A DNA stretch of 64,000 bases from Liquorilactobacillus hordei DSM 19519 (GTDB taxonomy: Bacteria > Bacillota > Bacilli > Lactobacillales > Lactobacillaceae), in assembly GCF_019443985.1 (NCBI RefSeq), contig NZ_CP049303.1, forward strand, positions 1,798,001 to 1,862,000. Direction: 5' to 3'. The translations under genes were made by a program, and so were the position numbers. The notes under the pieces were generated by a model. That model searched no databases, was not told where the DNA came from, and saw only the letters and a list, made by a program, of their open reading frames with translations. Numbering within the stretch: position 1 is the stretch's first letter; each line of letters opens with the position of its first letter. Positions 26,178-35,395 of this stretch are shown piece by piece.

Positions 26178-26825
26178 TTAGCTTTTAAAACTAGCAGAAA
26201 TCTTATAAATTGGTTGTCCTTTTTTACTGAATTTATCTTCGTACTCAGTCATTACATTCTCAATCATCGCTTCTTCATCTTTATGTAAATCTAAAAAAAC
26301 TTGATTGAAATTCATTCCATAGTTATTGAAACTAACTAAAGTGTATTCAAACAGTCCTCGATTATCAGTCTTAAACTCCAAGCAACCTTTATTACTTAAG
26401 ACATACTGATACTGCTTTAAAAATGTTTTATAAGTTAACCTTCTTTTTTCTTGCCTTGTCTTAGGCCATGGATCAGAAAAATTCAAATAAATTCCAGCTA
26501 CTTCATTTTCTTCAAAATATTCACTTAAGCCACTCCCATTAGCACAAATAAGCTGTAAATTTGGTAACCTTGTTTCTATTTGTTTCCTTAAAACGATTGC
26601 AGCCACCGTTGTTTGAATCTCAATTCCAATATAATTATTTTCTGGATGTCTGCTTGCCATCTCCATTATGAAGCCACCCTTACCCATTCCAATCTCAATA
26701 AATAATGGTGCTTCTTTTTCAAATCTTGTTTTCCATTTACCACAATATTCGCTTGGCTTTGTTACTATCAAATCTGGGTTGTTCTCAATAAGTGGTTTTG
26801 CCCATGGCTTATTCCTTAAACGCAT
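26178..26825 (-). CDS. trmB: tRNA (guanine-N7-)-methyltransferase
   Basis: Makes m7G46 in tRNA. 215 aa; N-terminal [19 protein letters not shown] motif [16 protein letters not shown], and the family signature [17 protein letters not shown]. It follows the YtmP-like kinase gene, with repeat copy C between them (order ytmP-ytmQ in Bacillus). Confidence 0.96.
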   Translation of the reverse strand: MRLRNKPWAKPLIENNPDLIVTKPSEYCGKWKTRFEKEAPLFIEIGMGKGGFIMEMASRHPENNYIGIEIQTTVAAIVLRKQIETRLPNLQLICANGSGLSEYFEENEVAGIYLNFSDPWPKTRQEKRRLTYKTFLKQYQYVLSNKGCLEFKTDNRGLFEYTLVSFNNYGMNFNQVFLDLHKDEEAMIENVMTEYEDKFSKKGQPIYKISASFKS

Positions 26826-26936
26826 TATGTCAATCCTTTCAAATATAAATAAAGTGTGTTGTCGTATCTCGGAAAGCCCTGAATATTAACTCTAAATTAG
26901 GCGGAGAAATTTGACTTAGTCACACTTTCATCTGTG

Positions 26937-27010
26937 ATAAATAAAGGCCGGAATCAAAATTTAATTTTTGATCCAGCCTCTTTGCAAACATGTTCACCAT
27001 CTAATTATGC
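26937..27010 (-). repeat. Dispersed 3'-end repeat copy C
   Basis: Minus strand: ATGGTGAACATGTTTGCAAA, then hairpin GAGGCTGGATCAAAA / TTTTGATTCCGGCC and TTTATTTATC (26943-26982). A shortened copy: the segment between leader and hairpin is about ten bases shorter than in B. Probable terminator of the kinase gene. Confidence 0.72.
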
Positions 27011-27027
27011 TTTTTCTTTATTTCAAT

Positions 27028-27822
27028 TTAAATAAAATCTTGGTTCTCAAAGAAGTCTGCCAATCGTAATATGTCTCGGTTCATTTCGAAAAAATGACCA
27101 CGCTGATGCTCATTCTTGATAGAAAGAAGCAAATTAACCATGTAGTACCAACTAATTCTTTGTCTCAATCCTATTGTAATTGAGACTCCATACTTCTCGG
27201 TTAACCATTGTTTCCACTCCGCGCGTGGGACATATTGACACATTAACATGCTAATATCCAGTGCACTATCCGCTAACCTTGCCGATTCCCAATCAACTAA
27301 ATATAGCCTATTGTTATCCGACAATAACCAATTCTTATGATTCAAATCACCATGTGAAACCTTAAATTCTCTATGATCTAGCTTTGGCTGATGCGTCCGC
27401 AATCGGTTTGCAACCTTTTTTAGTAAGGGGTGAGCTCGTAACTCTAAGCTCAATCCCCGAAAATAGTTGCTGAGTATTTCTTCAGGGAAAACATATCTTC
27501 CACCTACTTGACGTAACATCTTTCTAAGAATTTTAGACCTATGAATTCTAGCTAACAAGCGTGCTACGTTTTCCTGTCCCATTTCTTCTTTAGAAAGACA
27601 TCTACCATTTAACCACTCTTGTGCTGTTAAAGTATCACCTGTTGAAATATGTTTTGTCCATACCAACCTTGGTGTAATTTCCTCCAACGACAATGCGGCA
27701 AGAAAAGGTGAAGTATTCCTCTTTATAAATAACTTTTCCTGCTCTTTAAATCCCATATAAGCAGTCCCTGTGTTACCCCCAAGCGGATGAATCTGCCAAC
27801 CATCATCCAAACTGAAATCCAT
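27028..27822 (-). CDS. Aminoglycoside-phosphotransferase-fold kinase (YtmP-like)
   Basis: 264 aa. The catalytic loop is VSHGDLNHKNWLL and the metal-binding segment YLVDWESARLAD, both intact, so it is likely an active small-molecule kinase. The family includes choline, thiamine and antibiotic kinases. Position beside trmB matches ytmP of Bacillus, whose substrate is unknown. No resistance role should be read from the fold alone. Confidence 0.87.
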   Translation of the reverse strand: MDFSLDDGWQIHPLGGNTGTAYMGFKEQEKLFIKRNTSPFLAALSLEEITPRLVWTKHISTGDTLTAQEWLNGRCLSKEEMGQENVARLLARIHRSKILRKMLRQVGGRYVFPEEILSNYFRGLSLELRAHPLLKKVANRLRTHQPKLDHREFKVSHGDLNHKNWLLSDNNRLYLVDWESARLADSALDISMLMCQYVPRAEWKQWLTEKYGVSITIGLRQRISWYYMVNLLLSIKNEHQRGHFFEMNRDILRLADFFENQDFI

Positions 27823-27886
27823 ATTGGCAAGTCTCCTCTACAAGTCCATAATCCTTAACCAAGGATACAAATTCACAACACAAGTG

Positions 27887-29092
27887 TCAAGTATTTTTTT
27901 TGAGGTAGTTTCCCAAAAAAAGGTTCGTTATCAAGTATACTTCAGCTAAAGAAATAACTGGCAACAATAAATAATTTATCTCAAAACGTGGTGTCGCCAC
28001 TGCAATTACATTCGTTACTAACCATGCGCTTAACAATATTTTTTGCAGTAAGTTTTTAAATGCAAGTTTTTTTTGACTTTCATCGACAGGATAAATATGG
28101 ACAAAAACATTGTCTTCAAATATCGAATAAAGCCCAAACAATTGAATTCCAATTAAATAAAGACATACACAAATTATAAATAGACTAAATAGATAATTAG
28201 GTGAGAAAAAAACAATAATACTTGCTAAAAATAACAGTCGAAGAAAAAGTCCGCTAAAACCACTTTGTCTAACAAAACTTCTACTATACAAGAAAAGATA
28301 AACATTCTTGGAAGTTCTCCGTAATAGAAAATCAAAAAATTTACGCCGCTTAGTTTGTCCAACTATTTGTGGGACATCAGTAAACATATTTATAAAACGA
28401 TACAAAGTCATTAAGCGTTCTTTCTCAGATTTAATCGCATCATTCCATTTGAAAACATGTTGCTGTGAGACTTTACCAACGTAATATCTAATTATCCCTG
28501 CTAAAACTATTGCTAAGATTACACCCAATATTACATTTAGATATAAACTAAGCACTAAAATAAGCATCACAGCTGCATGGAATAAAAACTGCTGAGAAAA
28601 TGATTTCGCCGCGAGATTGTAAGTTCCTATCACCAAAAAGGACAGGTAACTAAATTTCAACAAACACTGTACTATTAAAAGAACAATCCACATCCAAAAC
28701 TGCCATTTCAAACCTTGTATAATGAATGGTGCCAATATAGCCATAAATACTAATTGCGTAAAAAAAGATACTAATGCTGAATGTTTTAAAACCAATTTAA
28801 AATAATCTTTCATTTGATAATCCTTAGGCAAAAGAAAAACCTTATCCGCTTCCTCCAGCAAACTTGCTAATTTGCCAATTTGGACTATTAAAAACAGAAT
28901 TATAATCAGTGTAGGTTGCTCCCACCAAAAAGGTTTTTGCGGCAAGCTTTTCACAAAATTCGAATATGAAAGCCCCAACCCACCAACAAAAAATAATAAT
29001 GCTAAAACAAAGTGATCATTAAATACATACTTTGAATAACGTAGTAACATTTTTTGATATTTTTTTAGTCTTCCATTCCAAATTTCATTCAT
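27887..29092 (-). CDS. ecsB: ABC transporter permease EcsB
   Basis: 401 aa from the ATG at 29092 (MNEIWNGRLKKYQKMLLRYS); this start has GGGTGG upstream and overlaps the end of ecsA. At least eight hydrophobic segments are visible. EcsAB is a Firmicute ABC exporter-like pair whose loss affects protein secretion, regulated proteolysis and competence in Bacillus; in streptococci it exports a peptide pheromone precursor fragment. The substrate here is unknown. Confidence 0.9.
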   Translation of the reverse strand: MNEIWNGRLKKYQKMLLRYSKYVFNDHFVLALLFFVGGLGLSYSNFVKSLPQKPFWWEQPTLIIILFLIVQIGKLASLLEEADKVFLLPKDYQMKDYFKLVLKHSALVSFFTQLVFMAILAPFIIQGLKWQFWMWIVLLIVQCLLKFSYLSFLVIGTYNLAAKSFSQQFLFHAAVMLILVLSLYLNVILGVILAIVLAGIIRYYVGKVSQQHVFKWNDAIKSEKERLMTLYRFINMFTDVPQIVGQTKRRKFFDFLLRRTSKNVYLFLYSRSFVRQSGFSGLFLRLLFLASIIVFFSPNYLFSLFIICVCLYLIGIQLFGLYSIFEDNVFVHIYPVDESQKKLAFKNLLQKILLSAWLVTNVIAVATPRFEINYLLLPVISLAEVYLITNLFLGNYLKKNT

Positions 29093-29825
29093 TAGTATTT
29101 CCACCCTGTGTCATCCCAAGATAAATATCCGTTAACGATGCCTGCTTATCTTTAAAAAGACTTCTTAATTCTGTAAGGCTTCCTTGTGCTCTAATTTTTC
29201 CCTGATGAAGCAAGACAAAATAATCACAATGCTCTTGTGCTGTACTGAGTACATGTGTCGACATTAAGATAGCGGCACCCCTTTTCTTTTCATTATCAAC
29301 CAAGTTCAATAAGTCTCTGGTTGCCAACGGGTCTAGTCCTAAGAAAGGTTCATCAATTACATAAACTTGTGCTTCCGTCATAAATGCGCATACAATCATT
29401 ACCTTTTGTCGCATTCCTTTTGAAAAATTTGCAGGAAACCAATCCAACTTATTATCTAAACGAAAAATTTTTAGAAGTTCATTTGCCCTTTTCCAAGCAT
29501 TTGCTGCGTCCAAATTATATGCCATAACAGTTAATTCCAAATGTTCTTTTAAGGTTAACTCTTGATATAAGACTGGCATTTCTGGCATATATGCTAATTT
29601 TCCTTTATATGTCTTGGGATCATCTTTTAACTTAACATCATCAATTGTAATATTACCCTTTTGCGGTTCAAGCAATCCAATAATATGATTAATTGTCGTT
29701 GATTTACCAGCCCCATTCAATCCTATTAATCCAACCAATTGACCGGAGTTAACTTCAAATGAGATATCTTTCAAAACTGGTATTCGTGAATATCCACCCA
29801 CTAATCCATTTATTTTTAAGGCCAT
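29085..29825 (-). CDS. ecsA: ABC transporter ATP-binding protein EcsA
   Basis: 246 aa ATPase. Walker A GLNGAGKSTTINHI near residue 36, Walker B VYVIDEPFLGLDPLA near 155. The signature motif is FSKGMRQKVMI in place of LSGGQ, which is normal for EcsA. It is divergent from hit, the conserved ecsA-hit arrangement, with 135 bases between the starts. Confidence 0.93.
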   Translation of the reverse strand: MALKINGLVGGYSRIPVLKDISFEVNSGQLVGLIGLNGAGKSTTINHIIGLLEPQKGNITIDDVKLKDDPKTYKGKLAYMPEMPVLYQELTLKEHLELTVMAYNLDAANAWKRANELLKIFRLDNKLDWFPANFSKGMRQKVMIVCAFMTEAQVYVIDEPFLGLDPLATRDLLNLVDNEKKRGAAILMSTHVLSTAQEHCDYFVLLHQGKIRAQGSLTELRSLFKDKQASLTDIYLGMTQGGNTNE

Positions 29826-29960
29826 AGATTTATAATTCCTTTCACTTCAATTATTGAAAATTATAACATAAAGTTCTCTCTTCAATTTATTTTTAAATTT
29901 CCATCATTGAGATGTGTTATTGTATACTAAAATAAACATATTGAAAGAAGGTTCTTTTAA

Positions 29961-30389
29961 ATGAACGATTGCATTTTTTGTAAAATTATTGATGGTACAA
30001 TTCCAAGTGTTTCCGTGTATGAGGACGATGATATTAAGGTATTTCTAGATATTTCGCAAACAACTCCTGGGCATACGCTCATGATACCCAAAAAACATGT
30101 TGCTAATATTTTTGACTATGATGATTCTTTGGCTAGGCATGTTCTACCCAAAATACCGGTGATTGCTCGTGCTATAAAAAAAAGCAACCCTCAAATTTTA
30201 GGCCTTAATATTGTTAACAATAATGGTGAAATTGCATACCAGTCTGTCTTCCACTCACATTTTCATTTTATCCCACGATTTGCAGCTAGTGATGACTTTG
30301 CAATGACTTTTAAAGACAATTCTTCCAACTATTCTTCTGAAGAATTAGAAGAAATTGCTAGTCGCATCCATAAAAACATGGAGGATTAA
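29961..30389 (+). CDS. hit: HIT family nucleotide hydrolase
   Basis: 142 aa. N-terminal CIFCKIIDG (zinc-type cysteines), and the histidine triad HSHFHFIPRF near residue 98. HIT proteins hydrolyse dinucleoside polyphosphates or AMP-amidates. First gene of a plus-strand run with a small membrane protein and prsA, opposite ecsAB. Confidence 0.94.
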   Translation: MNDCIFCKIIDGTIPSVSVYEDDDIKVFLDISQTTPGHTLMIPKKHVANIFDYDDSLARHVLPKIPVIARAIKKSNPQILGLNIVNNNGEIAYQSVFHSHFHFIPRFAASDDFAMTFKDNSSNYSSEELEEIASRIHKNMED

Positions 30390-30393
30390 TTAT

Positions 30394-30696
30394 ATGAGCG
30401 TTAAAAAAACATTGCTTTCTTTAGGAGCACTTGGGGTTATTTCGGCTGTCGCATATCTATCTCTTCGTAAAATTACACCTGCTAATAAAGAAAAGAGCGA
30501 AGAACTGATAGAAGCCGCCAATAACGTTAAAAGGGCATATACGAGATTGACAGAAAATATTGAAACGTTAAAAAATGAACTACCTAATTCACAGCAAACA
30601 ATTGATGACCTAACTGAGCTTGTATCTGAGTATCAATTCAAAATTCAAAATAACCTGGATAATATTTCAAAGATTCAAGATAAAAATAAAAAATAA
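30394..30696 (+). CDS. Small membrane-anchored coiled-coil protein (unknown function)
   Basis: 100 aa from the ATG at 30394, four bases after the hit stop, with ATGGAGGAT upstream. One membrane segment (TLLSLGALGVISAVAYLSL) and then a charged, heptad-like helix region to the end (ENIETLKNELPNSQQTIDDL). It resembles small YtxH-like proteins that follow hit in lactobacilli. No function can be assigned. Confidence 0.75.
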   Translation: MSVKKTLLSLGALGVISAVAYLSLRKITPANKEKSEELIEAANNVKRAYTRLTENIETLKNELPNSQQTIDDLTELVSEYQFKIQNNLDNISKIQDKNKK

Positions 30697-30798
30697 CACT
30701 TAAACTGAACACAAGTTGAATAAAAGATGAATTTTTTTGTAAATTTTATCTTTTCTTTCAACATCATTAACTATTGTGTTATAGTTAGTAACGTTGAT

Positions 30799-30815
30799 TT
30801 GTATCTTAAATACAA
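30799..30815 (+). promoter_or_regulatory. Inverted repeat in the prsA 5' region
   Basis: TTGTATCTTAAATACAA: two six-base arms with a five-base centre, 15 to 20 bases downstream of a possible TATAGT -10 site (30780-30785). Could be an operator or a short hairpin; no known regulator is matched. Confidence 0.4.
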
Positions 30816-30846
30816 GCAAAATAAACGAATGGATGTGTATTTTATA

Positions 30847-31734
30847 ATGAAAAAATGGCTTCTTGCACTAGCAGGTATTCTCATGACTGTCAGCTTGGCT
30901 GCTTGTTCTAAGACAGTTGCAACTACTTCTGGTGGTAAAATTACTGAGAGTGCCTACTACGATAGTATGAAAAAAACATCATCTGGCAAGCAGATCTTAC
31001 AACAGATGATTCTTGATAAGGTTCTTGAGAAACAATATGGTAGCAAGGTTACAACTAAACAAGTTAATGCACAATATAACACATATGCAAGTCAATATGG
31101 TTCTTCATTTTCTTCAGTACTTTCACAAAATAGTTTGACAAAGTCTAGTTTCAAAAAACAACTTCGTTCAAATTTATTGCTTCGTGAAGCTGTAAAGGAT
31201 CATACAACTATTACTCAGAAACAATTAAAAACACAATGGAAGAGTTATCAACCTAAGACTACAGTTGCTCATATTTTAGTATCTAAGAAAGCTACTGCTG
31301 AAGAGATTATTCAAAAATTACAAGCTGGCGAAAGCTTTACAAAACTTGCTAAAAAGTACTCAACAGATACAGCTACAAAGAGCAGTGGTGGTAAATTAAC
31401 TGCTTTTGATAATACTGATACTTCACTTGCATCAGCATTTAAAAAGGCTGCATTTGCTTTGAAGCAAGGTGAATATACAACCACACCTGTTAAGACAAGC
31501 TACGGATACCACGTTATCAAATCAATTAAGAGACCTGCTAAGGGTAAGATGAGCTCACACACTAGTGAACTTAAGAAACAAATTATTGATAGCGATATGA
31601 ATAACTCAACATTGCTACAAAAAGTTATTGGTAAAGTTCTTAAAAAAGGAAATGTTTCCATTAAAGATAATGATTTAAAGGATATCCTTTCAAGTTACCT
31701 ATCAAGTAGCTCAAGTTCTAGCTCAAGTAACTAA
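30847..31734 (+). CDS. prsA: Foldase lipoprotein PrsA (parvulin-type PPIase)
   Basis: 295 aa from the ATG at 30847. The signal peptide [20 protein letters not shown] ends in a lipobox (SLAAC), so Cys20 should be lipidated. The parvulin domain starts at [16 protein letters not shown] and runs to [10 protein letters not shown] serine-rich tail follows ([14 protein letters not shown]). PrsA helps secreted proteins fold outside the membrane. Codons upstream of 30847 are in frame but untranslated leader. A strong terminator follows the stop. Confidence 0.95.
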   Translation: MKKWLLALAGILMTVSLAACSKTVATTSGGKITESAYYDSMKKTSSGKQILQQMILDKVLEKQYGSKVTTKQVNAQYNTYASQYGSSFSSVLSQNSLTKSSFKKQLRSNLLLREAVKDHTTITQKQLKTQWKSYQPKTTVAHILVSKKATAEEIIQKLQAGESFTKLAKKYSTDTATKSSGGKLTAFDNTDTSLASAFKKAAFALKQGEYTTTPVKTSYGYHVIKSIKRPAKGKMSSHTSELKKQIIDSDMNNSTLLQKVIGKVLKKGNVSIKDNDLKDILSSYLSSSSSSSSSN

Positions 31735-31759
31735 AAGTAAAAGACGATTATACAAACAT

Positions 31760-31797
31760 AAAAAAGAGTTTAGGTTTTTGCCTAAGCTCTTTTTTTA
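31760..31797 (+). terminator. Terminator after prsA (bidirectional)
   Basis: AAAAAGAGTTTAGG/CCTAAGCTCTTTTTTT, perfect apart from the GAGTTT/AGCTC step, with A and T runs on both sides. Can also serve the convergent esterase gene. Confidence 0.9.
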
Positions 31798-31865
31798 TGT
31801 TTCAAGATAGTAATTAATTCTTGAATTAATTTTTTAGAAAACGTACTTTCTTAATTCTTAATACC

Positions 31866-32825
31866 CTAATCTAATCCAATAATATCAACAATTTGCTCAT
31901 AAGCTCTTTTTGATTCCGGCAATCGGAAAAATGGGAATACATGAAACATTCCTTCATATGTGATCAGTCTGACATCTTGTTTTGCCTTTTTTGTAAACAA
32001 CTTCATATCTGGATATAAAATATCATTTGTCCCTCCAAAAATAGTAATTGGCGGTAAATCAACAAGATCACCATAAATAGGACTCACAATTGGGCTTTTC
32101 AAATTTTCACTACCAGCATAGTATTTACCTTCAAAACGTAATTCTTCTAATTTTAAGATTGGATCTTTAGTTACAAGTTTTGCAATTTCTGGATTTTCCA
32201 GAGAAAGATCTAGCCATGGGGAAAGTAAGATAACTTGCTTCGGAAGATCAATCTGTGCATTTCTTAATTGTTCTATCAATGAAACCGCAAGTCCACCTCC
32301 CGCTGAGTCACCAAGCAATATAATATTTTCAGCGGTAACGCCACTCGTAGCGAGTAAATCTTGGTAGCTCTTCATAACCATGGATAAAGCGTCATTAACA
32401 TCATATACAGGTGCTTTGGGATATATAGGCATGATAACACTCGCACCAACACGATCGGCTAATTTGGCTATAAAATGATACTGTAAGCCAAATGGTTGAT
32501 ACCAGTATGATCCCCCATGTAAATAAAAAATAATCTTCTTCTCTGGAGTAACAATACTATCTCTTTTTAAAATTTGCATATCAATATCTAACCATTTAAA
32601 ATCAAGTTGCTTCTGGACTTGTTCAGGAATACGATAGTTTTCCGAATTAACATGGTTGAATTTTTCAAAATCCGAAGCTTTTCTGGGATCCGTTTCATGT
32701 AAAAAGTGTCTTAATCCTTGTTCAACAAGAATACTTTGCACACTGCGCTTTTGTCTCACACTCTGATACTTCAAATATGCAGCTGACGCCACTAAAGTTG
32801 TAAGTAACATTTTTTTCATAGCCAC
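31866..32825 (-). CDS. Alpha/beta hydrolase, HSL-type esterase
   Basis: 319 aa. N-terminal hydrophobic anchor (MLLTTLVASAAYL), oxyanion motif YLHGGSYWY, nucleophile GDSAGGGLA, acid GGTNDILYPD and catalytic His in YEGMFHVFP: a complete hormone-sensitive-lipase-type triad. GTG at 32825 has AGGAG eight bases upstream. Likely a carboxylesterase on short acyl esters; the natural substrate is unknown. Stands alone. Confidence 0.88.
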   Translation of the reverse strand: MAMKKMLLTTLVASAAYLKYQSVRQKRSVQSILVEQGLRHFLHETDPRKASDFEKFNHVNSENYRIPEQVQKQLDFKWLDIDMQILKRDSIVTPEKKIIFYLHGGSYWYQPFGLQYHFIAKLADRVGASVIMPIYPKAPVYDVNDALSMVMKSYQDLLATSGVTAENIILLGDSAGGGLAVSLIEQLRNAQIDLPKQVILLSPWLDLSLENPEIAKLVTKDPILKLEELRFEGKYYAGSENLKSPIVSPIYGDLVDLPPITIFGGTNDILYPDMKLFTKKAKQDVRLITYEGMFHVFPFFRLPESKRAYEQIVDIIGLD

Positions 32826-33059
32826 AAGCTCATCTCCTAAAAAAATTTCACTGCTTTATATGCTTAGGCTAGCACAATTATTATTATTTAGTCCACCTTT
32901 TAAGTATAATTAATGGACAAGTACTCAATGAATATACTAGAATGTAATTTGTTGATGCTTTTATTTCAGATGTTTAAACCATGTTTTTTTAATTTTTATT
33001 AACTAATATTCAGTATAGTTTGTTTTGATTGTAGCATACTTAACTTTGGGGTGGATAAA

Positions 33060-33359
33060 TTGTTAAACTATAGTTTCATAAGTGACCTGTTAATCTTTTT
33101 CTTGGACTATTCTTCAGGGGGGAATGGTAGTCCAACTGAACGTGCAGTTATTTCCTACGCAGCCAAAAAAAATATTACTAAGCAAGAACTTGGTAATATT
33201 GAACTACTTCTATTTCAGGCAAAATTTATCACCCGTTGTCCAAGTAGAGTTGAAGATAGATTTGTTAACTTCAATCCTGGAGCGCTCACAACTGAAGGAA
33301 TTAAACTTGCACGTAAACTCGCTAACGATGGTTGTTCGTCACTAATCATTGCATTATAG
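33060..33359 (+). CDS. Hypothetical protein, 99 aa
   Basis: A plus-strand frame, start probably TTG at 33060 with GGGGTGG five bases upstream (a GTG at 33051 would overlap that site). The body, with SPTERAVISYAAKKNITKQE and FNPGALTTEGIKLARKLAN, has normal amino-acid composition and a helical feel, so it looks coding. I do not recognise the family. It is isolated, between the esterase promoter region and repeat copy D. The 225 bases upstream (32826-33050) are AT-rich and hold nothing else clear. Confidence 0.5.
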   Translation: MLNYSFISDLLIFFLDYSSGGNGSPTERAVISYAAKKNITKQELGNIELLLFQAKFITRCPSRVEDRFVNFNPGALTTEGIKLARKLANDGCSSLIIAL

Positions 33360-33385
33360 ATTACCCATATTTATCCATGAGACTA

Positions 33386-33487
33386 AAAAATAAGAGGTAA
33401 GACCAAAAGTTAACTTTGGTCTTGCCTCTTTCTTTATTTGTTCTGTATACACATGTTCCATAAATCAAAATTATCTGTCTAACTTCA
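33386..33487 (-). repeat. Dispersed 3'-end repeat copy D
   Basis: Minus strand: GAAGTTAGACAG, TTATGGAACATGTGTATAC, AGAACAAATAAAGAAA, then hairpin AGAGGCAAGACCAAAG / CTTTTGGTCTTACCTCT and TTATTTTTTAG (hairpin 33392-33431). The stem has changed on both arms relative to copy B (GGCTGGGTC to GGCAAGACC, with matching partner). Probable terminator of the asp23 cluster; with AAAAAATAAG on the other side it could also act for the plus-strand gene. Confidence 0.8.
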
Positions 33488-33583
33488 ACTTACTCTTAGT
33501 AAAGTATTCATTATTTTCGTAATTTTGAGTTAGTGCTCAAATTTTTCGACTTTATGCTGCTTTTTATTTATTATAAAAAGGCT

Positions 33584-33967
33584 TTAGTCTTGTCCCTTAT
33601 CTTCAAGTTCTTCTTTTGTTTTCACATCATTAACATGCATTTCAAATTCGATAACTTTTAAACCAGTCATTTCCAAAATAGCTTGCTTAACCTTCGTAGT
33701 TACCTCGGTAAAAATTTGAGTTGCGTTCTTCCCATATTCGATTGTTGCATCCAACTTAAGCTTTACTTGTTTTTCCCCTATATCAGCATCGATGCCTTTA
33801 GTTGGATCTTCGCCAGAAGTAAAACGATTTGTTAGTTCACTGAATACATTTCCATCAAGTGATACAATTCCCTCAACTTTTGACGCGGTGATTCCTGCAA
33901 TCTTTTTGATAACCTGATCATCAAATGTAAGCTTAGACTTCAAAGTGTCGCTACCCGTGTTTGCCAT
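33584..33967 (-). CDS. Asp23/Gls24 family envelope stress response protein
   Basis: 127 aa; FDDQVIKKIAGITASKVEGIVSLDG is the typical opening and VNDVKTKEE the typical end. Asp23 in Staphylococcus is an abundant protein held at the membrane by AmaP and linked to cell-envelope and alkaline stress. Third gene of the amaP-DUF2273-asp23 cluster. Confidence 0.92.
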   Translation of the reverse strand: MANTGSDTLKSKLTFDDQVIKKIAGITASKVEGIVSLDGNVFSELTNRFTSGEDPTKGIDADIGEKQVKLKLDATIEYGKNATQIFTEVTTKVKQAILEMTGLKVIEFEMHVNDVKTKEELEDKGQD

Positions 33968-33981
33968 TATATACGCTCCTC

Positions 33982-34173
33982 CTAGTCAGTTAACTTATTT
34001 AAAAAACTAACAATCAACTTCTTTAATGTAACTCCCTTTACTTCCAACCACCCCCCAAAAATGCCACCAATAACTGTAAACAACAATATGATTAACATAC
34101 TTCCAAAACCTAATAATATCCACAACAGTGGTATCAAAAATCCTGCTAGTACCCCTAATAAAGATAATCTCAT
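33982..34173 (-). CDS. DUF2273 small membrane protein
   Basis: 63 aa, two hydrophobic segments (LLGVLAGFLIPLLWILLG and LIILLFTVIGGIFGGWL) and a basic end. DUF2273 proteins regularly accompany asp23 and amaP; the exact role is unknown. Gaps of 13 to 14 bases on each side indicate one transcript. Confidence 0.88.
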   Translation of the reverse strand: MRLSLLGVLAGFLIPLLWILLGFGSMLIILLFTVIGGIFGGWLEVKGVTLKKLIVSFLNKLTD

Positions 34174-34186
34174 CTAACTTTCCTCC

Positions 34187-34735
34187 CTACACAATTGAAA
34201 GTTTGTCACCTTTTTTGTATGGCATTAAGTGTACAAAAACTTTTTTAGTGCCTATATTCAACATACAACTAAGATTTTCTTTTAACTTATCTGCAATTTG
34301 CCTTTCAAGTTGATCAATATCATTTTCTTCAAGATAAATTCCAGTTAACTTAATTTTCGCACTTTTGCTTTTTTTGAATAATTTTACACTTACTTCAATA
34401 TTTGAAACATCATAATTACTTACAATGGCTTTCTCTAAGCTCTTTTCAACCGCAGACCTTGATACAGAAAGATGATTTGTTTTGCTTTCATATATCACTA
34501 ACTGATTTACCGTTGCTTTTTTGAATAAACTTCTTAAAAAAATACCCAATCCAACCAAAGTTACATACCCTAATGCAATGATAAGCAATTTTCGAATTTC
34601 AACTGCACCAATTTTGTCCATAATTTCCATAGTGATGGGTTCATTTGGTGACAATACAATCCATAAACCCAAAATTCCTATAAATAATTGCACCAAGGAA
34701 ATTATAAGCAATATTAACTTCTTCAATTTTCCCAC
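34187..34735 (-). CDS. amaP: Alkaline shock membrane anchor protein AmaP
   Basis: About 182 aa. Two membrane helices (LILLIISLVQLFIGILGLWI and LIIALGYVTLVGLGIFL) flank a short loop, then a soluble Asp23-like domain. I take the GTG at 34735 (VGKLKKLILL), eight bases after GAGG; TTG at 34726 is also possible, and longer in-frame starts up to 34771 pass through the ribosome site. AmaP anchors Asp23 to the membrane in Staphylococcus. Confidence 0.85.
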   Translation of the reverse strand: MGKLKKLILLIISLVQLFIGILGLWIVLSPNEPITMEIMDKIGAVEIRKLLIIALGYVTLVGLGIFLRSLFKKATVNQLVIYESKTNHLSVSRSAVEKSLEKAIVSNYDVSNIEVSVKLFKKSKSAKIKLTGIYLEENDIDQLERQIADKLKENLSCMLNIGTKKVFVHLMPYKKGDKLSIV

Positions 34736-34929
34736 TCCCCACACCTCTTTTTTATTACTCATTTTTATCAACTTACAATCATAATTATTACATATTTACG
34801 TTTAAAGTTGCAAAAATAGTGCTTACATTACGTAATAACGAATTTATTTATATTTTAAAGTTCAGCTTTCTTACTGCCATAATTATGATATGCTTATATT
34901 CAATATTATGTACGAGGAAGTGCTTCTTT

Positions 34930-35379
34930 ATGTCTAATAACTATCAACGAATTTTATGTCCTATTTCATGGAGTGATAACTCAATGAATGCACTTAAAGA
35001 AACTGTCAATTATACACGGAATCATAATATTCAACTTGATATTCTCTATGTTATTGATAGTACACTACTTGCTTTTGGCAGTTTTCAGCCTGTGATGTCG
35101 CCCCAACAACAAAAAGAATTAGCAGAAATTTATGAAAAAAAAATGACGAACCTTATCCAAAAAATCTTGGATGAAGGTTCGTCCATGTATCAGGTCCACT
35201 CACATATCCGTTTTGGTGATCCACGCAAAGTAATTTGCGAAAACTTTCTTGAGGAATACCGTAATGATTTAATTGTTCTCGGTCAACCTCATCTCAATCA
35301 TTTACATAGGGCACTGACAGGCTCTGTGTATACTTATGTTAGCAAATATGCAAGTTGTGATATTTTGACAATTCATTAA
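34930..35379 (+). CDS. Universal stress protein family (UspA)
   Basis: 149 aa from the ATG at 34930, with GAGGAAG upstream. YQRILCPISWSDNSMNALKE, VLYVID-type strand and the C-terminal DLIVLGQPHLNHLHRALTGSV. The ATP-binding G-2x-G-9x-G(S/T) loop is degenerate: GQPHLNHLHRALTGSV retains the last GS but the first part is G-Q-P-H rather than G-x-x-G. It may bind ATP weakly or not at all. Divergent from the amaP cluster. Confidence 0.87.
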   Translation: MSNNYQRILCPISWSDNSMNALKETVNYTRNHNIQLDILYVIDSTLLAFGSFQPVMSPQQQKELAEIYEKKMTNLIQKILDEGSSMYQVHSHIRFGDPRKVICENFLEEYRNDLIVLGQPHLNHLHRALTGSVYTYVSKYASCDILTIH

Positions 35380-35395
35380 TCTTGATTTGCCGCAA

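Noticed and set aside
27028..27822. Aminoglycoside resistance gene
   Set aside because: The fold is shared by many metabolic kinases and the position next to trmB marks it as YtmP-like.
33124..33345. Alternative frame of 73 codons with GGGGGG before its ATG
   Set aside because: It overlaps the 33060 frame, whose composition is more protein-like; the alternative is rich in Leu, Val and Asn, as in shadow frames. Not fully excluded.
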